This document shows positions 1-10,249 of a DNA stretch of 64,000 nucleotides, one piece after another. Each line of letters opens with the position of its first letter. The first letter of the stretch is position 1. A program made the position numbers and the translations under genes. The stretch covers positions 186,001 to 250,000 of the forward strand of contig CANNZV010000325.1 in assembly GCA_947561585.1 (NCBI GenBank), in the 5' to 3' direction. The DNA is from Caprella mutica. Lineage: Eukaryota > Arthropoda > Malacostraca > Amphipoda > Caprellidae. Below the pieces are notes generated by a model that searched no databases, was not told the DNA's origin, and saw only the letters and a list, made by a program, of their open reading frames with translations.

Positions 1-80
1 AAAATATTAATTGAAGAATTAACATTGTAATCATATTAATGTTGTACAACCTCAGTATCGTAAAAAAAATTCTTTTCCAG

Positions 81-2278
81 TACTATGAAGATTATGGAGA
101 CATTATCAAGACTACTCTAGGCAAGACGCGTGAGATCAACAAAGTGAACTGTGCCCGCACTATGGTCCTCTCTCTCACTCTCATCTTCACAGACATCGTC
201 AGGGAGGACCCTAAAGTAAACAGGCAGAGCACCGACTTCATCAGTCTCAAGGTGAGGACAATTAACCATTGGGCAGTTTAATGGAAGCTACAGTGATCTA
301 TAGGTTGCTATAGATTATTTTTTTATAAATCTCAAAAGTCTAAACTAAGTTTTTTTATTATGAACCTGTTGTACTTTGTCAGGAATTGGCGAAGAGGTTT
401 GCTCTTTCCTTTGGTTTGGACGCAGTGAAGAACAGAGAGGCCATCACTGCACTGCACAGAGAAGGAATCCTCTTCGTGGTGCAGCCTCCTGAGGGGTCCG
501 AGCAGACTGTGGACCCCTCTGCACCCCCTCCTAACCTTCCTTTCCTAGAGATACTCTCCGAGTTCACCAATAAACTGCTGAAACAGGACAAGAAAGTAGT
601 GTGAGTGAATATTTAATGTGTTATTCAATGACTGGAGTTAGATCGACTTTGTTATGAAGCTGTTTTTAGCTTTTCAATTTTTCAGGTAATTTAATAATTC
701 AACTTTTCATTGGTAATTCAATAGCGCTAGGGTTATGCTCTTCAACTACAAAGTCTTAGAATTTTGTGTTAGCTAGACTCGTATTTTTCTTTTCCATTCG
801 TGACCATGGTCTCGTCCGTTTTTTCATAGAGAAACTTTCTTGTCTGACTACTCCTCCGAGGTCACTTGTATATACAAAAACCCTGGGTAATTTAATTAGA
901 TGTTATACCTCTCCTGATGTTAATTACGTTTTATGAATATGTAGCTAACTATTTGCTGTAAAATGTTTGAGTCTTTTTTTTCTGATGTGTTTAAATTTTG
1001 TCACACAGGTTGGCTTATTTGGAGCACAGACTACCGGTGGGCATGCCCAGTTCTCGCAGTGAAGACTGGCAGCCAATGTTGGTGTACAGGACTTCATTAC
1101 TGCACGGTGATGGAGAGACACCCAACCAACAGCCGACCAGGAGAGCCTACACCCGCAGGAGGAGGGGTGGAGGGGCAGGGAGAGCAGCCATCCATGACGA
1201 TGACTCCGATGAGGAGGAGACTTTCCATCATATTGAGGAGAGGGAGACAGGTGGGGGGAATTGAAAATAAAATGTGATGAATAAATAAATGTATTTGTGT
1301 AATCTTTATTCGCAAAAAAAGACTTATTTATTTTCAGTCCACAGCAAAAATAGCGATTAAAACATTAGCTATCTACATCGAATTCAATACTACATTGTTA
1401 TACTTTTCATAATGAACTTCTGATTGCTGTCTAATATTATCTAACGCATAGTTACAATCTAAGCTATTCACACTAATGGTGAACATACTAATTAGCCACT
1501 TCTGTTTATTTAATTATTTGTGCGTCTCAGGTCGTCCTCGTCGCAAGAGGAAGTTGGAGCAAACTATCGTGGATATCATCGGTAGGTCCATTCGTCACAA
1601 GTGGAACATTGATGGCGAGGTGGTGCACTGCACTGGAGTGGTACTTGGCATGAGTGCACCAGGCACTGTACCAGAGGAGAGTGAGGATGGTGAGTGTGCA
1701 CTTAGTTCAGGTACTCGTGAGGCGGATAAATAATTGCCACCTGAAGATACTATAGCATTGACTATTTAGCTACTGCATGCATTTGTGTACTCTTTTTTTC
1801 TTATAGTTATTTTGAATTACATGGAAAAGGTATATCCTTGTCTCTAACTATCTTTTTTTCCCAAGGTATGGAGGTACATGGTACCTGTTATGACGTGCAG
1901 TACGACGATGAAGACTTTGTTCGTCACCTCATCTTAGAGGGAGATTGGCAGAGAGGCGATGTACAGGTTAGCTCTTCTTTTACCTCCTTCTGCTATCTCA
2001 GTATTACGCAGTTTAGTTTATAAACAGTTTTTAATAGGCTCTCCTATCAAAATATATCAATTTAAATAAGCTAAGTTCCGAATTATCAATCGGTTTCACA
2101 TCTTCTGTGATATTATTATGATATCGTTTTTTCTTATGACCGAAGATGTGTAACCGACCTATAATTCGGATCTCTTTTTCTGTTCTCCATCATAAATGCA
2201 GCTCTGTTAATCTTTACTTACAATTTAAATTCTTGACAGGTTCTTGGCAGACGCATCGCACCGGAAGAAGAGCAATGA
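81..2278 (+). CDS. STAG: Cohesin subunit SA/STAG (stromalin), 3' part, with Spindlin/Tudor-like tail
   Basis: This is the C-terminal 309 residues of the HEAT-repeat cohesin subunit that contacts the kleisin RAD21 and supports cohesin loading in the nucleus; the 5' part lies left of the window. I place exons at 81-251, 383-600, 1009-1250, 1531-1689, 1866-1966 and 2240-2278. All junctions are GT/AG and in phase, and the stop is TGA. The first three exons match animal STAG in order: [10 protein letters not shown], then [38 protein letters not shown], then LAYLEHR and [11 protein letters not shown]. After an acidic patch (DDDSDEEE) comes an AT-hook-like GRPRRKRK. Next is a module beginning [14 protein letters not shown] and continuing with [20 protein letters not shown], which resembles a Spin/SSTY (Tudor-like) repeat. 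The STAG identity is firm. The tail domain is my inference, and vertebrate STAG tails look different. Confidence 0.85.
720..870 (+). mobile_element. Fragment of foldback repeat family in STAG intron
   Basis: The intron between the second and third visible STAG exons contains GCGCTAGGGTTATGCTCTTC followed by diverged sequence. The same block occurs in the foldback element at 5722-6545 and in the copy at 25069-25412. It is an old truncated copy. Confidence 0.55.
2073..2170. mobile_element. Small palindromic MITE, GGGTAAG family, in last STAG intron
   Basis: This is a near-palindrome with arms resembling AAGTTCCGAATTATCAATCG and its complement, joined at an AT-rich centre. It is a diverged member of the family seen more intact at 35567-35732 and 48311-48456. 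It occupies about a third of the last STAG intron (1967-2239). Confidence 0.65.
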
Positions 2279-3602
2279 GTCGTCACTTCTTTTTGTAAAT
2301 AGTGTCCATCTTTTTATTTTAAATGTTGTTTGCACTGCTAGAAAGGAAAATTTATTTTACTCACAGAAAACCTTCTTGTGATTCATTTGAAGGATATTTT
2401 ATAGCTACCATCTCATTTTATGGTACAATTTTATTTTAAAATACCGTGTACAAATTAAGATAAGGTTCATAGATGTCATTAGATAGTTTAATTGTATAAT
2501 TCTTATAATGGCTATCTTTCTTATGTTATTTAAAGGTGTAAGAATTTCTGAGAAATATTTACCATTTCGAGACTATATCTAATTTTTTAAGAAAATTTCA
2601 AGATATTAAGCTTTTTACTAATTATTAAAAATATGACTAAAGGTAAATGGGACAAACAAATTTAATTTCAATCTTTTATGGGTAGGAGGCTTATGCATTA
2701 AAGTTATTATAATTATCTGAATCAAAATTCACTAATGATGTTTCCCTTGAGAATAGAATAATAAGAAACTGGTAATTCTTTTTGAAACCTTGTATAATTT
2801 TCAGTTTTCATAAAATATGGAAGAAGATTATAAATAAGATTATAAGAAGATTATAAATGTATTTGTACTTTTATGTTAACTTTAATACAATCACATGAAA
2901 GTCTTCCGCCTTTTATTCAACTAATTTCCTCCTTTAAAATGGTAGGTTACTTTTTGAGTTAAGCGAATGACAAGATTGCAAATAAATGAATGCTGCCTAT
3001 AACATAGCCTTCCGCAATCTGCGAAGGTATCAGGAGATCCTAACCATCCGAAATAAAAATAGAACATCTTGAAACCTAACAATATTCATCTGTGAACTGA
3101 ATAATCCACGTTTCCAAAGATTAATCTACTGCAAACTCGAGAGATAGAAAAACTGAAGCGTGTGGTGCATCAGCTCCTGACACTCCAAGTAATGTGCCTG
3201 AAAATGATGGCATATCTACAATGAGGATGTGCAATGATATGGAGAACACTGGCGACTTAAACAACTATGAAAGTGAATTGCGTAAAACAAGTGAAGTCAC
3301 ATCCAAAGAACATATAGATCATCATCAGTTCTCTGAAAATTTAAAAAGAATTAGTCACAGCTCCCATTCTGATTAATGAAATCTGATAAGCAAATTCAAT
3401 ATGGTGAAAATCAATAAGTACGCAGAAAAAAAATCAACAAGGAAGCAGAAAAAGTAAACTGTTTTTTCAGAAAATGTCTTGCTTTAATAGTTTGTAAAAG
3501 AAGCTTATTTGAAAAAGGGATTTCATTTTTTCTGCGCTACCCTGTATAGTCGAAACCTTGTGATTATCAAAAAATCGACCAATCAAAACATCACTGCATA
3601 AG
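2279..3602 (+). other. STAG 3' UTR and intergenic DNA
   Basis: No coding potential is visible directly after the STAG stop. A candidate poly(A) signal AATAAA lies at 2981-2986; its use is unproven. An ORF of 60 codons at 3194-3376 is not recognised and has no clear gene context. The rest is A+T-rich and featureless to me. Confidence 0.4.
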
Positions 3603-3722
3603 GGCCGTACACACGTAGGTTTTGTTTAGACTTTTTGCTTTTCTTCTACTTTTTACACGAGAAGTATGAGCTTAGCAAAAAGTCTGGTGGAAAGACTGAA
3701 AAAACCCTACGTGTGTACGGCT
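3603..3722. mobile_element. MITE with GCCGTACACACGTAGG termini
   Basis: The ends are inverted copies of GCCGTACACACGTAGG. Further in, matching arms include AGACTTTTTGC and GCAAAAAGTCT. The element is about 120 bp and non-coding. I could not define a target-site duplication, so the superfamily is open. Confidence 0.7.
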
Positions 3723-3909
3723 GTTTAGAGGAAAAGTGCTGATCATAAAGTGTGCTGGGAAACCCATAAACTTCTGAGGATTTCCTTTTCTACCTGAAGT
3801 TTGAGGCAGTCTGATCGATGAGCTCTATGTGTGTGGTTTTGGAGGCTCTAGTTATGAATTTATTACATGTAATAGTTTTAAATTTCACTTCGCTAGAGAA
3901 AATATTTAA

Positions 3910-4074
3910 CTCTTTCGCGCCGAATGGGCTAATATGTCCCACTAATAACATTCATATTCTTTTGGGATATATTGTCCCCATAGTTTGTGATGTACACGAC
4001 TGGTGGGAAATATTGTCCCATCACAACTTTATTATTACTCATAATGAACTCAGAAAAAAATCGGCGCGAAATGG
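3910..4074. mobile_element. piggyBac-like MITE with TTAA duplication
   Basis: The element lies between TTAA at 3906-3909 and TTAA at 4075-4078. Its ends are CTCTTTCGCGCCGA and TCGGCGCGAAATGG, an imperfect terminal inverted repeat. A TTAA target and C-rich termini are the hallmark of piggyBac elements. It has no transposase. The weak ORFs across it are shadows. Confidence 0.7.
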
Positions 4075-4078
4075 TTAA

Positions 4079-4974
4079 ATCGAAAAAAGTCAATACTATT
4101 CGAAATAAGACCAGACCATATTGCAAAATGATATTTTTTAAATTCTATTTCCAATGAAATAGAATAGATTTCTCTAAATTAAATATTGTTTCAAGAAAAT
4201 CGGTTCACTTATATTGCAGGGTAAAAACAATTTTAGTATCAGTAATTATTACAATAATTATTGCCCATGGAAAATTTATTTTTTGAACGTTAAAAAGATT
4301 TTTTTGTAATTCTGATTCCAACGAATTATACAGCGGGAGTTATGAACTTTTACCAAAAAATTAATTGAATCTACTCACCAAGATTGAGGAGAACCTACAT
4401 GCGAAGAATTTTCTAAATAATAAAATAATCAAAAGTCATGATTAACAATAATCAGAGGGTGTTCCTATAGGTTAGGTGAATAACCATTTAATAATTATAT
4501 TAAACTCTCAAGCCGGGAGAGTTTCGATAATCAAACTATGATGTGGACAATTAATTATTTGCATACTACTGAATAAAATAAATATGACAATTAATAAAAT
4601 AACTTAGTTATTGTTGAACAATATGAGCCCACAAAAAGATAGGGGGAAGTCTCCATTTATCGACCACTTAGGAGGTTTCCTTCAAAACTATTATTATTGT
4701 GTAACTCTCCTTTCTACTAATGCATATACGACAGAACCAACTGAAAGATGAAATTCAAATCTTTTAAACCATATAAAGTACTATGCAATTCGTTTAGTAT
4801 AAATTAATCTACATTGAATCAAATATTATATCTGAAAAACTCCAATTATCGACGATATGTTGACACTAAAAATCGTCTTTCATGTTATTACCCATTTATC
4901 GTCATGTGTCGATACATGGGTGATATCGTCCACAGAATAAAATTTTCATTGAACAGCTGGCAGGATGCGGGAAA
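4079..4974. other. A+T-rich intergenic stretch
   Basis: I see no gene. Short segments with CCATTTATCG near 4652 and CCCATTTATCGTCATG near 4889 recur in inverted form around 7425-7500. They could be remains of the ends of a larger decayed element into which the foldback element inserted. Confidence 0.35.
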
Positions 4975-5700
4975 ATCAGATAGAATGGGGGAAATCTAGT
5001 AGAATGGGAAAAAATTAGGTAGAGTGGGGGGAAATCAGGTAGAATGGGGGGAAATCGGGTAGAATGGGGAAAATCAGGTAGAATTGGGAAAAATTAAGTA
5101 GAATGAGGAAAATTAGGTAGAATGGGGGGAAATTAGGCAGAATGGGGGAAATAAGGTAGAATGGGGGGAAATTAGGTAGAATGGGAGAAAATTTGGTTGA
5201 ATGGGGGAAATTAGGTAGATTGGGGGGAAATTAGGTAGAATGGGTGGAAATTAGGTAGAATGGGGGAAATTAGGTAGAATGGGGAAATCAGGTAGAAGGG
5301 GGAAAACAGGTAGAATGGTGTAAATTAGGTAGAATGGGGGTAAATTTGGTAGAATGGGGGAAAATCAGGTAGAATGGGGGAAATAAGGGAGAATGGAGGA
5401 AATTAGGTAGAATGGGAAATCAGGTAGAAGGGGGAAAACAGGTAGAATGGGGGAAAACAAGTAAAATGGGGTAAATTGTGTAGAACAGGGGAAAATCAGG
5501 TTAGAGTGGGGGAAAATCAGGTAGAATGGGATAAATTAGGTAGTATGGGAGTAAATTAGGTAGAATGGGGGAAATCAGGTAGAAGGGGGAAAACAGGTAG
5601 AATGGGGAAAACTGGTAGAATGTGGTAAATTAGGAAGAATAGGGGAAAATCAGGTAGAATGGGGAAAAGTTGGCTGAGTAGGGAAAATGATGCTAGAATG
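4975..5700 (+). repeat. G-rich minisatellite, about 20-23 bp unit
   Basis: Roughly 32 imperfect copies of a unit like GGTAGAATGGGGGAAATTA. Unit length varies because the G run is 3-6 long. All G runs are on the plus strand. Confidence 0.9.
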
Positions 5701-5721
5701 GAGAAATTAATGCTTGTAGTA

Positions 5722-6545
5722 GGGGTTTAACGTCTGCTTCGAAGCCAAAGGGCATATTATCGCTGATGTCAAAATGAAATTAAATACAAGGGACTGGAAG
5801 AAGCAGTCAGAAAGAAAAGTTGTTTCATGAACAAAGTCACCTTCCACCGTCGGTGACAAAGCTCATGGATGTAGAAAAGCTACTCCGTGAATGCAGTCAT
5901 TTACCAAGGAATGTGACGAAAAGGGACACAAGCACCGTTCGCTACACTCACGGATAGAAGAGGTAATAGTAAATGAAGCCTACGGGCCTACCTAACACAA
6001 AAATTTTAAGACATCGTAGTTGAAGAGCATAACCCTATATAGTGCTATCCTCTAAAACTGCAAGCAGCGTTAAAAAAATGAAAAAAGACAATACACAATC
6101 CAAGTTACAACAGTTCGAGGCCTAAGGGACGCCACTCTTCCATTCACCACAGACAGCTTCAGGATAGAGCCTCTGAGGGCTCTATCCTGAAGCTGTCTGT
6201 GGTGAATTAGAGCAGTTGCAGTTTTAGAGGATAGCGCTAGGGTTATGTTCTTCAACTACGAGGTCTTAGATTTTGTGTTAGGTAGGCTCGTTGGTTTCAT
6301 TTACTATCTGCTCTTCATTCTCCTCTTCGATCCGTGAGTGCAATCGGCGGATATATGTATACTTCTTTTCTTCGTCACATTCCTTGGTAAGTGACTGCAT
6401 TCACTGAGTAGCTTTCCTGCATCCACGAGCTAGACATCGACAGGTGGTATTTGACTTTGCTCATGAATCCACTTTCCCCTTAATATAATTACATTTTGAA
6501 GTCAGTGATTTGGCCTCCGATTCTGCAGCAGACGTAAAAAACCCT
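5722..6545. mobile_element. Foldback element with long imperfect inverted arms
   Basis: The element starts with GGGGTTTAACGTCTGC and ends with the near-complement GCAGACGTAAAAAACCCT. The arms of several hundred bases are inverted copies of each other. The centre (about 6139-6205) is a tight hairpin built on CTTCAGGATAGAGCC and its complement. The left arm carries about 70 bp that the right arm lacks. Related half-copies sit at 16233-16515, 25069-25412 and 47084-47495. No transposase is encoded. Confidence 0.8.
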
Positions 6546-7704
6546 ACGTAAATCAATTAAGTAAATTGACAATATTTTTAATTTCTTTCTCACTAAATTA
6601 TCTTAAGTATCACAATAATTTTTCGTACTATTAGGCACACAAAGTATTAAAATCTTTAAAAAGAATGAAAAATATATGGCAAACTAAATTTTGCACAGTG
6701 TACGTATTTAACATATTCATATTTTTCCCGGACACTGGAAATGACATTTAAGATAATATGATGGATTAACAATAATTAATTTATGGTATGAATTATATCT
6801 GCTGAAATCAATTTATTTTAGCTGAAATCAATTTATTTTGAGAGAAAAAAGTTTTAGATAACCAAAGTCGTATCGAAATTTTGATAGATAGCACGCTGTT
6901 TGTTTTTATCAATAGATGAAGTTCACAAAATATCTATCATCGTATACTGTGTAAATAATAATTAACCGAATCAGAGAAATGTAAACACTAAACTAGCTAT
7001 TAAATGATTTTAAGATGAATATTACCTAATAGCTACATATTAATTATGAATATCACACGCAGATGTTAAGATGTACAAACATTCTTTGGATAATGTGTAT
7101 GGCAATACAACAATATGACGTCTAAAACTTGTGAAAATTTTATACGTTTTATAATTACCTAGATAGCGCTTTTTCTAATTAAATCAAATTTTATTTTTTA
7201 CTAATCATTATTTAGTTCAACAAGGTATATTGAATAATATAATTAGCTATTCTGATTCTACAATGTGTATAAAAGTAATAAACGTTTTATAAAATTAAGT
7301 TCTAGCAGGTCGATAAATGGGTAAAACCTATTTATGTATGGAAAATTGAATAAATATTGAGAATTGATATATTTACTGACCATTAAACTGTTTTAAAATA
7401 ACCTTTTTGAATTGATCAAAATGCCATCTATCGTCACCCCCATGACGATAAATGGAAAATCCTCTGTATTGATGCCCAAATATCGACACATCCATTTATT
7501 TTAGATATTGATGATCAAATTAATTTCTGATTTTATATTTAAGAAATGCAATTAAACACAAACAAAATTGTATGAACATAATTTTTATTTTGATTTATTT
7601 AAAGCGTAAAATCGCGCATAACAAATTCTCTATTCCTAATCAGTTTCGGTAGGTTTGTCCTGAATGCATATACCTAGAGGAGTTCTCTGAAATAAGAATA
7701 TGTG
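6546..7704. other. A+T-rich intergenic stretch
   Basis: No ORF or RNA gene is supported here. At 7437-7462 there is a short palindrome, TATCGTC ... GACGATA. Confidence 0.4.
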
Positions 7705-7707
7705 TTA

Positions 7708-9391
7708 GGCCCATACTATACTGGCGGTGCTACTGCCCTGTTTACGCATCTTCAATTAATCACGTTTAAATCAATGGATAAGCAAAGTTGCAAAGTATAC
7801 TGGCGGTGCTACCGCCTTGGCAGTCTGCGTTGCTACGGCGCTGGGCGGTGGCACCGCATCTGTACGCGTTACCACCGCCGCAGTAGCACCGCTTGCAAAG
7901 TATATTGGGCAGTTTCACCGCGGCAGTCAAAGTATAAGCACATACACAGACGAGTTTAAAGTAGAAGATATCCCAATACAGTTAATATTTAAAAGAATAT
8001 GTAGCTATATTTTTTTATATATAATTCTTAACATAAATTTTTATTTACATAATTTTCTATATACATATACCTATATTTATTTACATAAATTTTTATTTAG
8101 ATACATATATTTTGTATTGCTACATCTTTTTTACATAAATTTTTAAATTTTATATATATTTTTCTTTTACTTTTGATTCCCCATTAATTTTAAATCAACA
8201 TTCAATTTCTATTGAAACTCCGTTATTTATAACAGGGAAAGTACACTGATTTTAAATATCTAGCGACTGTTGGTACGTTAAATAACGTGGTATCAATCAT
8301 TCTTACTACATCTCGCTATTGCATTATTTCTGATGTTATTATTAGGTATATTTTAAGGTATCTCCTAATGCAAAAATTATATTTTCCTGATGGTAAATAT
8401 TCATATTCCTTCATTGTTTCAATATATTCATATATAATCTCATATAATTCATTTATCTATAAATTGAACATGTTCGGTTATTTTGTTAATCACAGTTCAC
8501 GCCAAACACCAAACGTTCCGCTGCTCTAAAAGTTAGCTTTCTATAAAAAGTTAGATTTTATGAAAGCTTAAAGTTAGCTTTTAATAAAAAATAAAAGTTA
8601 GCTTCTTATATTGCTCTAAAATGAGCTTGTACAATAATTAAAATAATCGTTAATCTTATAGAGCTGTGTGCAATGTGCATGCTTCAGATTTTTTCAGTCA
8701 AAATATACCTATAGATTAATAATGTTGTAAATTTATTACTTTTAGAATAACAGTAGAATTTTTACGAAAGATAACTAAAACTCAAATAGGTACGTATAGG
8801 TTGATATATGACCAATAACAAATTTAAAAGAATTATTCACTTGCATAACCTATATCCCTAACATTTTTTTAATAATCTGTAATGTCAATTGATATGTTTA
8901 ATAATATATGCTATATGTATACCTTTCAAATAAATAGGTAATTATTTAAACTATTGTGGTAAAAATTTCCATGTGTGGTAAAACATTGTGTATATCACCT
9001 TATATGGTCTTCACTGTTAATTAAAAAGGGTGAGGAAAATTGTATATTAAAGATATTATTCACTATATTATCAAATAAATGGAAACTAAAAATTACAGTA
9101 CTGCAATAATGGTTAAAATTGGTTCAAGTAATACTACTCAGAAAACACTGTATAGACTGCAAAACGTATCTGGCGCTGTTTTACAGCCCAGTACACTTTG
9201 CAAGCAGTACTCATGGCAGTACTATAACTTCCTTGGCTCACTGCCAGTGCTTAACTTCCTTGGCCAGTGCTCAGTATACTTTGCAAGTGGTGAGAACGCG
9301 GCAGTAACGCCGCGTTCTCACCGCCTAGTATACTTTGGATTTTAAGAAGCAGTAGCACCGCGGCGGTGGCACAGCCAGTATAGTATGGGCC
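7708..9391. mobile_element. Non-autonomous PIF/Harbinger-like element with TTA duplications
   Basis: The termini are GGCCCATACTATACTGGC and its exact inverted copy, flanked on both sides by TTA (7705-7707 and 9392-9394). Subterminal inverted segments rich in GGCGGTGCTACCGCC-like words lie just inside both ends, and an inner pair around AAAGTATACTGGCGG (7790) and CCGCCTAGTATACTTT (9320) repeats the terminal theme. A 3-bp TWA target is characteristic of PIF/Harbinger. The A+T-rich interior has no transposase-sized ORF, so it is presumably mobilised in trans. Confidence 0.75.
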
Positions 9392-9614
9392 TTAGGTATA
9401 ATTTATAAACAAGACTAGAATTATATACTAGATACCTAACTCAGGTTAGTTTTCTAAATCTGCAAAATTGTAATCTTGAACATTCAATGAAAATTCACGG
9501 GAAATGGTAACTCCGTTTATTTTGATTCGAGGTTAACTCGCATATTTAAAAAAATGCATTAAGGTACGATAGGACTAAGCTGAGTAGGTAGGTACCTACT
9601 AAATTAGGATTTTA

Positions 9615-9680
9615 AGGGTAAGTTCTGAGATATCGTCCCGATCCACAATTTTCATCATATGAGAGAAAAAAATATAATTT
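9615..9680 (+). mobile_element. Solo arm of GGGTAAG-family MITE
   Basis: It begins GGGTAAGTTCTGAGATATCG and continues with a diverged copy of the left arm of the family at 35567-35732. No right arm is seen. Confidence 0.5.
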
Positions 9681-10249
9681 TTAATGTTTACTATAATTTG
9701 TATCAATTATACCTGCAAATCACTCCACTCCTATATAAACAGATGAAGGTGAAAGTAACGCTCATTCTTCTGTTAACTTTTGCCTGTGGTAGTGCCTCTG
9801 AGCTGCTCTCCTGAAACTCTCCTTCCTGTGAATGTCGGGGAAAGAAGAGATTGCGACTCACCTGGAATAGCTCTCACGCCGAGGAAATTGAAGTGGGTAC
9901 CTACTTTTTATCAGGGTACGTACATTAAAAATCCCAGAAAGGCACTATAACGGTATATCCTCAGGTTCTCGGAGCAATAATGAGTACAGTGTCATAGTAG
10001 GATACCTAGTACTGTGGCGTTACTGGCGTAGGCCTAGCCCGCCTAAGGCCCGTAGGTTGGTATATCACTAATAGGTAGGTACCTAACCTCCAGGTAAGCT
10101 AGTGGCCATAGTACTATGTAGTGGCTCTATACACAGTAAAAATATCATATATGATTCACTCATGTATGATGTAACTTCGAAATTGGTTAGGACTGTAGGT
10201 ATCAACTATCAGCTACATAAATTGCTCTTCAGTTTTCATCATCATTGAA
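9681..10249. other. Intergenic stretch with a tiny signal-peptide-like ORF
   Basis: A 23-codon ORF at 9743-9814 reads MKVKVTLILLLTFACGSASE and then four more residues. A TATATAAA lies only a few bases upstream, too close to serve as its TATA box. I do not call it a gene. The rest has several GTAGGTACCTA-type words but no recognised feature. Confidence 0.3.

Noticed and set aside
3194..3376. 60-codon ORF after the STAG gene
   Set aside because: No recognised family or splice context. It is compatible with chance or a decayed element.
9743..9814. 23-codon signal-peptide-like ORF next to TATATAAA
   Set aside because: The TATA-like word is too close to the ATG to direct a transcript including it. 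There is no downstream exon or homologue.
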